64,000 nt of DNA from Trichobilharzia regenti. Its lineage: Eukaryota > Platyhelminthes > Trematoda > Strigeidida > Schistosomatidae. The position numbers and the translations under genes are program-made. The notes beneath the pieces were generated by a model. The model was not told where the DNA came from and did not search any database. It was given only the letters and a program-made list of their open reading frames with translations. Within the stretch, counting starts at the first letter, position 1. Each line of letters starts with the position of its first letter. Where the stretch lies: positions 63,798,887 to 63,862,886 of the forward strand of contig OX235262.1 of assembly GCA_944472135.2 (NCBI GenBank), written 5' to 3'. This document shows positions 1 through 12,293 of the stretch, in pieces.

Positions 1-310
1 TATTCAGGGAATGATATGTAATAGGTATATATATATGTATATGTATATGTATTTGTGCGTATATCTGCCTAACATATTGTGTTATGAGTGCATAAAAAAT
101 AATAGTAGTTTTAATGTGAAATATAATGTACAATTAATAATGACATGAACGCCAAGAACAAAATGGACAAAAAATTAGTTGTTTTAATACACTGACAAGA
201 AAAAGAAGACCAAAAAGAAAGAAAAATGCCAATCTATTCATCATATATGCGTAGAAGATAAATACTTTAAATTTCCTTTCTTTTGACAATATTCACTTGT
301 CACCCATTTG

Positions 311-316
311 TTTATT
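311..316 (-). promoter_or_regulatory. poly(A) signal AATAAA of the Cas-like gene
   Basis: The plus strand reads TTTATT, so the minus strand reads AATAAA about 26 bases past the TAA stop at 342. Position and orientation fit a short 3' UTR. Nothing else in 1-341 looks like a gene; there is an AT-alternating tract near 27-52. Confidence 0.5.
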
Positions 317-341
317 GTCTCTATTGAATTTTGAACTGATT

Positions 342-1977
342 TTAAGCTCCATTTAAACGTTGTAATAATGGACCAGGTATTGGAATCACTTTATCAGTTG
401 GTAGATTTTCAAAATCATTTGTAATAAACTTTGCTGTCTCCTTAGTTTGAGTTACTAAACCTTTTAAAGCTTCACAAACTTGATCAGCCATATATTCTAA
501 TTTCTTACCGGAAGAATTTGTATTCATAGTAGGTGTACTGGAATCACAACGACTGAAAATATCATCACCTTGACAAGAGGATGTAAGTATTTGTGATGGG
601 GACACATTCTTTTCATTACAAATAGATGTTGTACAACGTACCAATTCACTGCATGACTGCATCACTAGTTTAGTCTGTCCAACAATTGAGTGTATAGATA
701 AAATTCTCCGACAACTTTTATGACTAAAAGAATAACCTGTATAATTATCAGTTTGAAATTGCATCAAATAATTTAAATACTCATCAATAATTTTTAATGC
801 ATTTAAACACAGTTGAGATAATTTTTGAAAATCGGCATTTTGATATTTTTGAAGTTTGGTAAAGTCTGTTTGTTGACTAGTCGTAGAATTTGGTGATAAG
901 GTGTCAATGAATTCATGTGATTTCGATAAGAATTTTGATTATCCAAATGGGATTGAGAAGAAGGAGGTATAGGAGGAAAAGTAATGGGACAGGTGTGCTC
1001 AGTTTAGGAATTGCTTTAGTCTCTACTTCTTCCACAGGAGAGGATATCTTACGAATTATTTCAGGAGATTTATTTATTGAATTGCTAAATAATATTCTAG
1101 AATTAGCTAAAATTGTTGTGTAGAATAGATTCACTTCAGTGAGTAGTTCCTGAATAGTTTGTTCCAATAAATTCTTATCATCCCCGTCTTCATAATTATC
1201 ACCAAGAATTCCATTATAATCGCCTTCATTGTTAGAATTTTTTTTAATGCTAACACAATTGTCTTGTTTTATTTGTCTACCAGTAGATTGTGAAGCTTGT
1301 TTGTTTTGATACTGACTATCAAAGTTTGCGTTACAATTTTTAGAAATTTTGATGAAAATTTAGCTAAATTCTCCATATTTTGACGATATATTATAAACTT
1401 ACGAGTTAAACCATTATCCAATGAGGATTGTTTAGAAAGACCAATCATTATTGTACATAACTGACTAAGAATTATAAATTCATTGTCCATTTGAGAAAAT
1501 AATGAAGTTATTGAACATGTTGAACTGTATAATTTACTCTGATGTAATACTTTCATTAAAGTCAAGCATTTATCATGTATACGTCCTTGAATAGGTAACC
1601 AATAACCTGTAAATCTTTTACTGAATTAAATGTATTTGGAGTCAGTTCAATCGATGACTTATTATTATTATTGATTTTATTAGATTCGATAGGTGGATAA
1701 ACAGTATTTGCTTTAAATCTTCTCGTATTTATACTGTCTAATAATTTCTCTTCTGTCTTAGACCAATTTAAATTTGATTTCATTTTGACGGAATTAAATT
1801 TCTTTTGTGAGCTTGGAGAATATTCTAAATCTTCCTTTAATTGTTGTTGTGACAATTCTATAATGGAATGTATTTCATTTCTGTTCTGTTATGATCCGGA
1901 GGACTGAGTTGTTCAGATTCTTGTTTTAGCAAATTAAATGTATCACGAAATTCATATGGTATGTTGGGCGGTAGATC
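342..1977 (-). CDS. Cas-family adaptor, C-terminal block (serine-rich bundle plus FAT-like domain), frame broken
   Basis: The block starts after a TTTTAG acceptor (intron ends at 1978) with DLPPNIPYEF... in phase 0 and ends at a TAA (342-344). The last segment (frame open from 938 to 342) contains QLCLNALKIIDEYL, then GQTKLVMQSCSELV and VCEALKGLVTQTKETAKF, which resemble the FAT-like C-terminal domain of Cas proteins. The 1565-1269 segment is helical and Ser-rich, like the Cas serine-rich four-helix bundle. Coding-like sequence continues throughout, but the open frame changes near 1865-1885, 1600-1625, 1310-1345, 985-1005 and 905-940. Each change is equivalent to loss of one base. Alternatives are small introns (GT...AG candidates exist at some of the breaks), a decaying gene, or uncorrected sequence errors. 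An AATAAA follows the stop. Domain assignment is moderate; the exact structure is unresolved. Confidence 0.6.
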
Positions 1978-2802
1978 CTAAAATTTAACAGAAATAAAAA
2001 AGAGGATTTTAGTGAAAGATTAAGTGTCTTAAGGATAGGTAAACAAATGAAAAATATCAATGACAAATGAAATTTTTCCGGCTGCATAGTTTTCTACTCT
2101 TACACAAAATGACGGTTAAATATTCGCCTCAATAACACTCAGTGTTTACATTCTGAGTAAACTGAGTGTTCAACCTACCGTTGTCATATTTATCAATGGG
2201 ATGAAAGTAGAAAATGATTAAAATTGTCGTTTCAGTTATTAAGAACACCGCATACAGCGAAGAGACTCTTTTCAACGAATTTATTATCAAGCTGTACAAT
2301 CGTATATTAATGGTTTCTTAGGAAATTGTATCCTGTGAGGGAATTGAATCATAGGTGTGAATACATGAAATAATAATAGTAGTATGAAATGCAATTAAAA
2401 TATTTGTGATTATGATCATAGCTAAATGTCAGGTGGTAAAAAAATTATTGTCATATATAGAATAATTCATAAGATGTGCAGATGTTGGAAAGGAGTGTGT
2501 AATTATAGGGTTAGTTAGCTAATATAAAACGTTAAGTAACATGGTGTGAAATTTGAGAAGATAGGATTTAACATTGTTATTGATGAAAGTTTTATGATAA
2601 AGTTAAATATGAATTTTCCTACATATAGGTTACTTTAACAGTAAGCTACAGAGGTCAGTAACATCATTCAAAATAATAACTGAAGTAGTTTTAGTCTGTT
2701 TTAGAATATATGCTTCTCTTGGGTTATAAAATCGGCTGACTAATGCGTTCCTTGTATATCTTTAATTCATGATTTAATATATTTTCAGTCTATCCCTTTA
2801 GA

Positions 2803-3010
2803 TGGGCCATTGGATTCTGTGCCATTAAATAAGTGTCTAAAAGCTCACCTTGCAACCTCAGAGTCCTGATCAGGTCCTTGGTGGAGTGTTGGTGAGAACT
2901 GCTAGAGATACTCATCCCCAAAAGAAACAGCTAAGCAGTTTTTCCTGATTCTCAATGGTCCTTTAACTGACGTCATTCAGTGATCGAACTTGAAAGCATT
3001 CAAATCCCTG
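2803..3010 (+). mobile_element. Diverged tRNA-headed hammerhead SINE (family A)
   Basis: The order of parts matches better copies in the window: a degraded tRNA-like head, a remnant of the hammerhead block (GAAACAGC...) and the GGTCCTTTAACTGACGTCA tail that corresponds to the GGTTCTCTAACTGATATCA tail elsewhere. The ribozyme core is gone. The copy is old and its limits are approximate. Confidence 0.5.
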
Positions 3011-4532
3011 AAAGCCAACACTTGGAAATGTCATTATAGCGGAGAGGAACAGAATTATTTCAGATTAAGATCTTATAAAAATATCATTGTTTGCACAGCA
3101 TCCAGATAGCTTAGTTTCATGACCCCATTAATTTGACACCGTCATTTCTTTATTACTATATAAAAAGGTATAATTCCAAACAAAAATATCTGACAGATTT
3201 TTTGGCATTAATAACGACTGAAAATCTGGACGTATTATTGTGTAAAAGGTCATAAAAGGCATAAGTAGAATCCAAGATGACATATGTGAGTAGTTGGAAA
3301 CACCCTTTGTCCACTGGTAGTGACTTCTGGATAGCTCAAAGTATCTAAACACTAGATGGCAGTTTCGACCGTTTGAAACTGAGCTCATGAGCATTGTGAC
3401 CGGTTTGTCTCAGCTTACAAAGCCGGATAGATTCAAATCACTGTAGGTTGAAACTGGAGGTCTGTAAACGCTAATATCAGTCATTACTATATAACAATAT
3501 GTATTTATGCTTGCTTTCCTGATTGCTATTTACAGTATAAAAAAGCAGATTACATAATGGGATGTCAATATTTTGTGTTTCCAAAAGGAACCATGGTGAA
3601 TTTTCACCTTATACTGCGTACTTTTCAGATTGCAATTTCAATTCTATAAATAAAATTTTATAAGGAAGAGTTTGTGGAGAAAGCTACTGAAAACAATTAT
3701 TTAATTAAATCCATTTTGTTTCTACCGTGAAACGGGAATTTTTAAACTACTCAAAGTAAATGTGATATTGGAACATACAGGCTTGTGATTAGAATTTTTT
3801 TTAATTGTTAACAAGTTCACTGAGGTACGAAGAAGATGAATGACCTTATAGTTATAATTTGAAAAGATACATTTTTAAGTATCTTCACTAATAGACGACA
3901 AGATGACTTTCCAGGAGTACAGTGAATTTAGTTATAATGCTTGATGATGCTTAGTTCAGTGTAGAGTTGTGAGATTTTTCAGTACTATATGCGTTCAAAG
4001 AGAAAATTAACAAAAGCAATTAAGTCAATATATGTAATGAAAAATGTCTCGCTTTTATATTGGGACTGAGTGAGTTTGGTTTTCACGCATATTTTTCTTC
4101 CTATTTTGTATATGATTTAAGAAGAATCTAAGTCGAAAGGCTGAAATTCTTCTTAATACTTATTCTAAGAGACAGTGATCTCATGAATTATTAATATTAT
4201 TGTTGGAACAGTTGATTCATAACCATAATTTGAACAATACCAATCAACTCATCAGTTGGATATACGCCCATGATAACTGTGATTTCATTGGCTCATAAAT
4301 TCGACGCTTATGACTAATTATCTGTGGATAATATGATTGGTGGAAGTCTCCCTTTCTTGTTGCATAACCACTTCAACCTGACCTAATTAAAACTAAGACG
4401 AAGGATATTTGTAAAGTATGATAATGATATAACAACAATAACTACCTCAATCAAATGTCTACCTGAGTGAAATTAACAGAATAGGTGAAAAGAGACAAAA
4501 GAATAAAACTTGTGCACTGTGGTAAGTATAAT
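3011..4532. other. Intronic stretch with nothing recognised
   Basis: AT-rich sequence with only short chance ORFs. I see no repeat shared with the rest of the window and no splice-bounded coding segment. Confidence 0.5.
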
Positions 4533-4753
4533 TCCATTATGCGTAAATTTTTGTTTTGATAAAGTCTCACAGTGTTATACAGTAATGTTTACTGATGACG
4601 TTTCGAGCACAATTTATTGCTCATAATCATATCAAGGTAGTCACACGACTTCCTAACTTCAGTTAGGAATAAATTGTGCTCGAAACGTCATCAGTAAACA
4701 TTACTGTATAACACTGTGAGACTTTATCAAAACAAAAATTTACCCATAATGGA
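4533..4753. mobile_element. PLE terminal sequence arranged as a palindrome
   Basis: Arms at 4533-4618 and 4669-4753 are almost perfect reverse complements around a 50-base spacer. The arm sequence (TTTGTTTTGATAAAGTCTCA... and CTGATGACGTTTCGAGCAC) is the same terminal sequence found at the outer ends of the PLE inverted repeat at 53962-55901. PLE ends of this kind are known to carry hammerhead motifs; here the CGAAAC-GTC side is present on either strand but I cannot place a complete core. Confidence 0.75.
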
Positions 4754-5169
4754 AAGAGACAAAGTTGAGTAACTTGAATTAACTTCAAAGCTGAAATTTT
4801 TATCCAGTCAAATTACTTCTCTTTCTTAATATTGAGTAGCCAGGTTTTAATAGTACTCTGTAGCTTGTTTTTATTAAGAAACATAACTTTGTAGAAAAAT
4901 GTAATCTCTTCACAATAGAAGCTTTATTGGAAATTCTCCAAATATATGAAGAAAGCTACCGTGCCTGGGACAAGAGAATGAAGTGGACTTTACTTGTTTA
5001 GAGTTCAGAATGATGATTTCATACACTTCTTGTTAAGTGTAAAGAAATTAAAACAATGCGTACAACTTTTGTTTCAACCAGTAACTTTTTCGCGGGATTT
5101 AAAAATACACACATCATTGTTCACGCTTAGCCTTTTCACTCTCCTCAGCTGTTTGTTTCACATACTAAC

Positions 5170-5325
5170 TCACTGGTTGCAGACTTTTGTAGTAGGTAAG
5201 TTTGGGTTTGAAACCAACAAGTCTACCCCGTAAAAGAAACAACAACACTGCTACTGAAACTTTATAGCTCAAGCATGAAGCATGTGTTGTTCCACTTGGA
5301 ACGCGAAGGAATAAGAAAAAACTCC
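5170..5325 (+). mobile_element. RTE-tailed SINE, 3' part (family D)
   Basis: The stretch ...CTGCTACTGAAACTTTATAGCTCAAG... followed by GTTCCACTTGGAACGCGAAGGAATAAG matches the body and tail of the full copies at 50001 and 58754. The tRNA-like head is hardly recognisable. Confidence 0.55.
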
Positions 5326-5551
5326 TCGTCTTTTCAACGCTAGAGAACACTCCGGAAAATAATTTATAAATAATCCACTAATTAATGGAGTCATTATGAT
5401 AGTATACTGCACAATACTGTCATTTAGTGGAAGTCTATAAACAGTAATCTAAAATAAATCACTTATATGAACAGACTTGACTAGTTGATTAATATGATCT
5501 TTAAATTCTTCTCTCAAGAGTTGGTTTGTAAGGATTATATTTGTTTTTAGG

Positions 5552-5795
5552 AATTTGACCACGGATCGATATCAGTTATAGAAGCATTAAGTCGGGTCCC
5601 AGTGGCTGAAAGGTATACGAGCTTGCCTTGTAACCGGGAGGTCCTGGGTTCGAACCCCAGTGGGTGTGTACTGTCAATGATTCCCAAACTAGGATGAAAC
5701 AGCAGCTGTCCAGTACTCCCTGGTTTTCAATGGTTCTCTAACTGATATCAATCCGTGGTCAAACTCGTAAAATTCTTCTCTATCAAATCTACCTA
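5552..5795 (+). mobile_element. tRNA-headed hammerhead SINE (family A) with left-arm stub
   Basis: A tRNA-like head (CCCAGTGGCTGAAAGGTATA as A box; GGGTTCGAACCCC as B box, near 5600-5665) is followed by the HHR block and the tail ending ATCAATCCGTGGTCAAACTC. Immediately upstream, 5553-5580 reads TTTGACCACGGATCGATATC, the reverse complement of that tail, so a truncated opposite arm remains. The HHR core is mutated (CAATGATT in place of CTGATGAG), so no ribozyme activity is expected. Confidence 0.75.
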
Positions 5796-6806
5796 ATTAA
5801 TAATACAAAAGTTGATCAGTTTAACACTTTATGACGAATATGTATTTATTTATATATGTATCTATGTTTGTCCTCTTCTTCTTCTTTTCTGGTGTATACA
5901 AGTACCAAGTCGTAATACGCACATATACTGCACGAAGTCAGTGTACACATAACGAAAGTAGAGGAGTACAAATGTTTCTTTATTACAAGTAATTGTCAGA
6001 AATTCATCTGTTATATGCTTAGAACGTTATTCAAGCTAATTTTAGGCCTACCAATTCACTTATTTCCTTGTTGAAGACAACTAAAATAATATGTAAAGCT
6101 AGTTTAAATAAAAAGGATATTGATTTCTAAAGCTTCCTTTGCATCAGAATTATATATATATATATATATAATTCCATTAAAAAAGTTCTGAAACTGTCAA
6201 AAGAAATAGACTTTCAATTTGATAGTTTGTTGGCTTAAAGGTATGTAATTTTAATAAATATATATAGTAGAGAAAGACACGAAAAGAATAAGCAAGCCTA
6301 CAATCTTGATAACTAGACTTCTTTGGATTGTTTTTCTAACATTAGAAAAGTTTCGTCTTAAACTCTAGCTTTAAAAAAACATTATGCTCTGCTAATTTTG
6401 TCTTCTTTTTGTCTTAGTTTTTAAAAATAATAAATAGTCTTTTGACTGTAAAGTATTTTATTATTTAGAAGCATTTCTACATTGTCTAAGGTGAATGATT
6501 CAGCATCATAGTAAGGACTGTCTGTCATTCATGGTAACATTCTCTGTGTTAATTTCACTATGAAGTAAGTTATTGGAATTTCTTCTCTAAGTAGTTCGTC
6601 TTGATGAAGTGAAGATGAAGTACAGATGAAGAGACTGTCTAAAATGTCAGCAAATTTTACCCACACCTAAACTAATGAATTAATTCAATTCATAACATCG
6701 CCAAATATTATTCTACTGAGTAACATATACTCTAACATGACTAGGCTTATTTGAATAGCTGTAATTTATTGCTAGTGCTGTTTGTGTCATTCATTTACTT
6801 AAGCAC
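5796..6806. other. Intronic stretch, only a TA microsatellite
   Basis: A (TA)10 tract lies at 6151-6170. The remaining sequence shows nothing I can assign. Confidence 0.5.
6151..6170. repeat. (TA)10 microsatellite
   Basis: Perfect alternating tract. Confidence 0.9.
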
Positions 6807-6811
6807 ATGGA

Positions 6812-7135
6812 GTATGAGTCAGTGGATTCGAAAGTCATAGAATGTTATTGTCTGCCTTTTACTTCCAGTACATGTATCTGTGGTAGCAGTTACATTGGAA
6901 GGATAGAAAGAAGGGCACACTTTCGATTTTTTGAACATGTACCAAAAAAAAGTAGAAGTCTCAAGGGAGAGAACGCCTTCAGTAGTGCCACTGACAGGTA
7001 CCTTGTCGATACAGGTCATGCGGTGGACAATGTGAAGTCCTTTAAAATGATCAATAGACAATATAGTCTGGTCCTCTTCAAGTTCGCCGAAGTAATTTCT
7101 ATCAAATGACTGAAACCCAATTAATTTGTCTAGAA
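6812..7135 (+). mobile_element. PLE fragment: GIY-YIG endonuclease remnant
   Basis: A reading frame of about 100 codons contains CICGSSYIGRIERRAHFRFF followed by EH. This is the Cys-containing form of the GIY-YIG nuclease core typical of Penelope-like elements; a related sequence occurs at 63580. The later part (GHAVDNVKSFKMI) matches the GHSALFEKSFKVI region of the longer copy at 50871-51671. No reverse transcriptase is attached. It is a truncated copy, antisense to the host gene. Confidence 0.7.
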
Positions 7136-7433
7136 AAAAAACAGTTTTCAGTCTTTCCCTACCCCGGTAACTGACTATCTTCACTCTCCCTTTCGTTTGA
7201 TTACGTAAGCTTTGGCTTTAACCTCTTCGCTTTCACTTTAGCGCAATTTCGCTAGTCTTTTGTTTCTATGATTTAAGTCGGACTCATCAAAATATTACTC
7301 AACTTTTTAGTTACTCACCATTTTATCTGCCTGCTTAAATCACTAGGATACCTGAACTTCTATCCAGTATAATGCAAGAAATCTCTATTTCTTATTATTT
7401 TAATCATCTAACTGCGTTACATTAAGATAAGCC

Positions 7434-7635
7434 CTCGAGTGGAACCCGAAGGGAAGCGGCGAGTTGGTCGTCAGTGCAAGAGTGACTTGGAGGAGGTCAT
7501 GTGAAGAGGAGATGAAAGCATGCGGGCAGACTTGGAGCGGGATGAAAAAGTTGGAAGAAAACAGAATGCAATGGAGACGCGCGGCTAAAGCCCTACGTTC
7601 CTCTAGGAATTAAAGGATATAATAATATAATAACT
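7434..7635 (+). mobile_element. RTE LINE 3'-end fragment
   Basis: The fragment matches the C-terminal coding end and tail of the intact RTE at 38617-41694 closely: CTCGAGTGGAACCCGAAGGG, the GAGATGAAAGCATGCGGGCA block, then GCCCTACGTTCCTCTAGGAA and an AATAATATAATAA tail. It is a 5'-truncated insertion of low divergence, hence fairly recent. Confidence 0.85.
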
Positions 7636-7679
7636 GCGTTTCTGGATTGCTACATGAACTCGCACATAGTTTTAGTTTG

Positions 7680-7890
7680 CTGTAATGCAGAGCACTTCTC
7701 AGAAGAAATTAGGAGAAAATATCGTGGAGATTTGAATATTGCTTCAGATGACAGCATTACACGATGTACTGCTGATAACCACTTTACTTGAAGATACTGT
7801 ACGAAGAGTAGATATTTTGCAATTTAAATAAGCTGAAAATTCTGTAGAATATGTTAACATACTGTCTAGAATAAAGCTATTATTATTGTC
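7680..7890 (+). mobile_element. CR1-type LINE 3' tail
   Basis: It ends GCTGAAAATTCTGTAGAATA...GAATAAAGCTATTATTATTG, the same tail logic as the full CR1 (CTGAAAATTCCATG...GGAATAAAG then ATT repeats). Related tails are at 14298-14480 (minus) and 53690-53962 (plus). There is no coding sequence. Confidence 0.55.
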
Positions 7891-8537
7891 TTTGTTTCAT
7901 GACTGCTTTGTTACTATCCACAAGCATTTATATTTTATTTCAACTTGAAACTTCTGTGTACAGGCTTTATAAGTGTAAACAATGGTACCACCTTGTTCTG
8001 CACAAACTGCTGTTTTTGCTTCATTTAAATTCTTCCATTATGTCAGTTAGTTTCACAGTGCACGATTTTTGTTAAAGTACAGTATGAACACGTGACCAGG
8101 GTGTAACCTGTAGCATATCACCTGACCAGTTGAAAAAAAAATGGATTGCAATACAAAAATAATACCATACTGTCACAGCTTCAAGTAGTCTACTAGCCGA
8201 GGCTAGTGACTCTAAAGTGACTTCAAAGCAGAGAATAAATAAAATTAATCTCTGCTGGAATCAGAGAGGACGAATGGCTTCGGCTAGTGACCACCTTTGG
8301 AAAGCCAGTCGATTAATTCTTCTTCTTTCGATGAAAGTAAATAAAAAGCGTGAGGACAGTGAAAGTCCACAACATGCTTGATGCTGTCAGTGCTACTTAG
8401 ATTTCAAAAGAAATGAGAAGATATGATACTGAAGTTTTAGGAAGCTGAAAGAGCAGATAAAATTAAGGCAGACTCTCTGAGTTAATAGCTAGAGAGTTAA
8501 AAATCAACTTCATTCCCCTAGACAACAACCACAAGCA

Positions 8538-9631
8538 TACTCGCGGTGTGGTGGTCAAGGTTTCTTCAGTAGCATTTAACACAATGAGGGTCAGTCTACT
8601 TCAGAATAATGACAGTAAGATTCGTTTCAATAGGTAAGAAAGTTACAATCATCCAACTCTACGCGTCAACAAACACCTCAGAACAAGAGAAAAAGGAAGA
8701 ATTCTTTAGACAGCTGCAAGCAATAATGGACAAGGCCGGAAATGGAGACATCAAAATTCTTATGAGTGATATGAATACCAGTCAAGCTGAGAGCAAACGA
8801 CACAGGAAGATATCTCATTATAGGTCAAGAGGCTCTTGGCGAAATGAATGAGAGCGGGGAACTCTTTGCAGACTTATGCGAATTCAGTGACTTAGTGATC
8901 GGAAGTAAACTGTACAAGCACAATGACACAGGCAAGGTAACATGTGTTTCACTAGGTGGACAGATGCAGATAGACTTCATCTAGAACAAAATCAAGGCCA
9001 CTATCTGGTGTAGGTATCCTTTGAGACCGAGTTGAAAGGAGCTAGAAATAGGTCATTATTCAAGTTCAACGCCCATAAAATCAAGGATGAACCTACATAG
9101 AATTCCTTCACAGCAGGCATCAGGAGAAGTTAGACACTTTAGGCAACACCACCAAGGAGACCAGTTTGGAAGGACACTGGAACTCTCTCAAAAGTAATGT
9201 TGACGGAAACCTACATATCCATCTTGTGAATAAAGAAGAGGCAGGAACAGAAACGGCTCTCTACAGGCACCTGGAAGCTAACAGAAGAGATAGGGATTAT
9301 GAAGTAGGTGAATCACTGCAGAGATGAACAATGAAGGCAGAAGCTGAGTTAAATCTACAGCTCACGGAATAAAGGAGTGAAAACGAATGCTAAGAAAGAC
9401 AAATGACGCTTCAGTGACAAATTAGCAACTGAATTAGAGCAGACTGTGAGAAGTGGAGAACTCCACAACAGTATAGAAAAGGACCACCACTGCACAATAT
9501 TTAGAAGGAAGGGAAACTGCTAACTGAAAGAAAGACTACCTTATCAAACTGCCAAAGAAGGGCGATTCAAGCTTTTGCAAGAACCAGTGCGGAATAAGCT
9601 TGTGCCAACCCAAACAGAATATAAGGTCGCA
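8538..9631 (+). mobile_element. Degenerate RTE LINE fragment (endonuclease to early RT region)
   Basis: The segment reads in pieces like residues 110-600 of the intact RTE: VTIIQLYASTNTSEQEKKEE, a GD-to-SD change in the SDMN nuclease motif, then CTACCTTATCAAACTGCCAA corresponding to LFKLPKKGD near the end. Many frameshifts and stops are present and the 3' half is missing. It ends at an AT microsatellite (9631-9654). Confidence 0.75.
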
Positions 9632-9654
9632 ATATATATATATATATATATATG
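9631..9654. repeat. (AT)n microsatellite
   Basis: Alternating tract at the 3' break of the degenerate RTE fragment. Confidence 0.9.
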
Positions 9655-9659
9655 TATAC

Positions 9660-10330
9660 ACGTATACGTGAAACGTGTTTTGGTATCTGTGACTATGGGG
9701 TTTTGAGCTTGTTTAGGCCTAATAGCGCCAAGCTAGGCTGTCTTGCTTATAACCCTAAAATCCAAAAGTAAACACAGCATAAGCTGTATAGACGATATGA
9801 GGGTGGGTTAAATTGTTCTCATAGCTCGGTTATATGACTGTGTATGGTTTACTACAGTCTTGGCAAACGTATAGAAGCTATTTGCATGCTAAATTGGTTG
9901 GCAGGGATAACGATTTCATTAAATTTTGTGGCTGCTGGCTTCGTTTATAGGGGCCTGTTGTCACTACAGCGTCGCTATACGTGCTACTTTTGCATATAAT
10001 AATAATACGTTTGGCTAGTCTGTATGCGAAATGAGTTCTGTTGGGCTTGTCTATGCAGTGCATAATTGATTGATGCGATCAATGTTCGGCGTAACAATGC
10101 TTACCTATGCATTACTATGTATACTAACGGTGCAAATGGTCCACCGAGAGAGAGAGGGCTCTCGAGTGGTTGCGCCACAGGATGTATCTGTGGTGAATCA
10201 ACATCAGACTTCGTACTCCAACTAAACTGCGTGCAGTTTCCGTAATTTAGTTATGTAGAGGCATGACTGGAACTCAGCTAGTAACAGTCAACTGAAGGGA
10301 GGGTATTTAATCTGTATAATTATTAAGAAA
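9660..10330. other. Unassigned, less AT-rich block without ORFs
   Basis: The base composition is visibly less AT-rich than its surroundings and has segments such as GGGCTCTCGAGTGGTTGCGC and AGCGCCAAGCTAGGCTGTC. It has no long ORF and matches no other repeat in this window. It could be an LTR or satellite unit from an element not otherwise represented here. Confidence 0.35.
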
Positions 10331-12293
10331 TCGCATCTTTTTCATGCAAAACCTGTCAAATCATTTAACACATCGTTTATCAAGTATGCATATAGATGTA
10401 CACTTTATAGCTACATTCACAATGATACAGAGTTATTTATTGGTAAATTTTCAAGAACAGTTTCTCCCTCATAACTACATCAAGGTGAGTATATCAATAC
10501 ATAGGACTGTATTTGATACAGAATTTTATTTTATCACATTTGCCTGAATCTCTCTCCAACAATAAGCTGAAATGAGTACAGAAAGAACAAAAATTGGTAC
10601 AGAATAACATGAATCCATTTTTTCCCTTGGTTCTCATCAACTGTGTACAAGCTATAATTTTTGCCTATTAACAGCCATACTGAAAGAGTGTCATGATGAG
10701 ATAAAATATCAGGATGATGTTCATGAGGGAAACTAATAAAAGGGAATTCTTGTGTCGAATGAGCTGATTCCTGTGGCTATTCATATCCTGATTAACCTTA
10801 CAGTTGGTGTATCCATCTGTGAATGCTTCATAATGTTAGAAACGATAATATTAAGTAACCTTGTAGTATCTATTCTAACCTAACTAGTTCTTTGTGTTTA
10901 AATACAGATAATTTTCTTTTTTATCCACATTTAATAAGGAACAAGTAAACATAATTCAAAGTAAAAACAATAGTTTGATAGATCTCTTGTTTTAAACAAA
11001 TTTCTGTCAGACAGAAGAAGTAGACAAACAAATATTCTTCACCCTGAATTGTATAATGTATAAGCATTAGATGAAAAAAATGAATAAAATTTTGAAAGTT
11101 CTCAAAATACATTTGTTTCCAAATAGTATGAAAACTCCAGACAGTTCAAATATTAACGAAACGAAACTGAAACATTGAAGTAATTCAATACTTGTTTTAA
11201 TGAAAAAAAGAGATATTTGACACAGAAATAAAACCGGGTCATTATTTGAAGTGGTGAAAATCAGAACGAAAACAGAACGACAACTACGAAGCACTGAACA
11301 CATTTTTTGATACTATTTTTATTACTTCTATAGTAAAATTAGTAATCTGTAGACTTAACTGATTTATAGTTGAAGACAGTTACTTCAAACTTGTGGTATA
11401 GCTCAACTCTCATCTGATGAGTAACTATGATCGTATGTCACTTGGTAGACCCAAAAAACTACGGCTTTGCATCACTAGAATTAAAAAAATTCACTCTGTA
11501 GACCAGTCATTAATTAACACTAAATTTTCTATTCCAGCATGAAATATTTTGTTCACACACCTGAAGAATCCTAAACTGAGGCAGAAGAAGTTTACAGTGT
11601 TCTTTGCTTTTCGACGCTTTGTATAATGACGGTTTATACTCTGAAGTTTCCCACAAACTTTTAAAAAGAACCTGAAATGGATCACTTTTTTAGGAGTACA
11701 GCACTTGTCTTACAACTTAAGATTTGGAACCTGAATTTTAGGTGAGGATATACATGAAACGTGATGTACACCTATGCACTACTAGCATTTTCCATTTTCC
11801 CTTACCTCTTCAACAGGAAAAGATATCTTAGAATAAGTTCAGTAATAAAAAAATACTAATTAACAAATCTTGAAAAAGTTATAGGTTTAAGTTAAGCGAT
11901 TAACCAAATAATAAATGGTATATATTGATTTTTCACCTACTGAAACTCGTTACACATACACTCTCACTACAAAGCACTCGAGGTATAGATTAATATCATT
12001 TAGATCTATAATTAAACAAACTGTTGAGTATTACCTAACAAATTATTTGTAGAAATAAAACAGTCATCCGCATCTCACAAACATTATTTTATAGAGGCAG
12101 AAGGCATAATTTACTGATAAAAACCAGCGAACTTCAGACATTCCTTTCATATATCCTGGTGTTCAAAGTATATTGCGAAAAGAAAAGTTTTGCAGTACAA
12201 CAGCTTTAGAATTCTGTATGTAAACGACTAAGACTAGCTTAAACAGACACATACCAGCATAAAACAGAAATAGACAGGATTAAATCAGATAAG
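10331..12293. other. Intronic stretch with nothing recognised
   Basis: AT-rich, only short ORFs lacking any family resemblance, no repeat shared with other parts of the window. Confidence 0.5.

Noticed and set aside
1600..1740. Small intron GTATAA...TTTACAG joining two frames of the Cas C-terminal block
   Set aside because: It would restore frame at one break, but the removed segment looks coding and the other breaks lack equally good signals, so I did not annotate it.
4576..4620. Complete hammerhead ribozyme in the PLE terminus
   Set aside because: CTGATGA and CGAAAC are both visible but on opposite strands or in the wrong order; I could not assemble a full core, so only a hammerhead-like remnant is claimed.
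5594..5665. Possible tRNA gene (A and B boxes, anticodon-like region)
   Set aside because: It is followed by a repeated body and tail found many times in the window, and the acceptor stem does not close. It is a SINE head, not a tRNA gene. The same applies to 56561, 58754, 50001 and 62190-62258.
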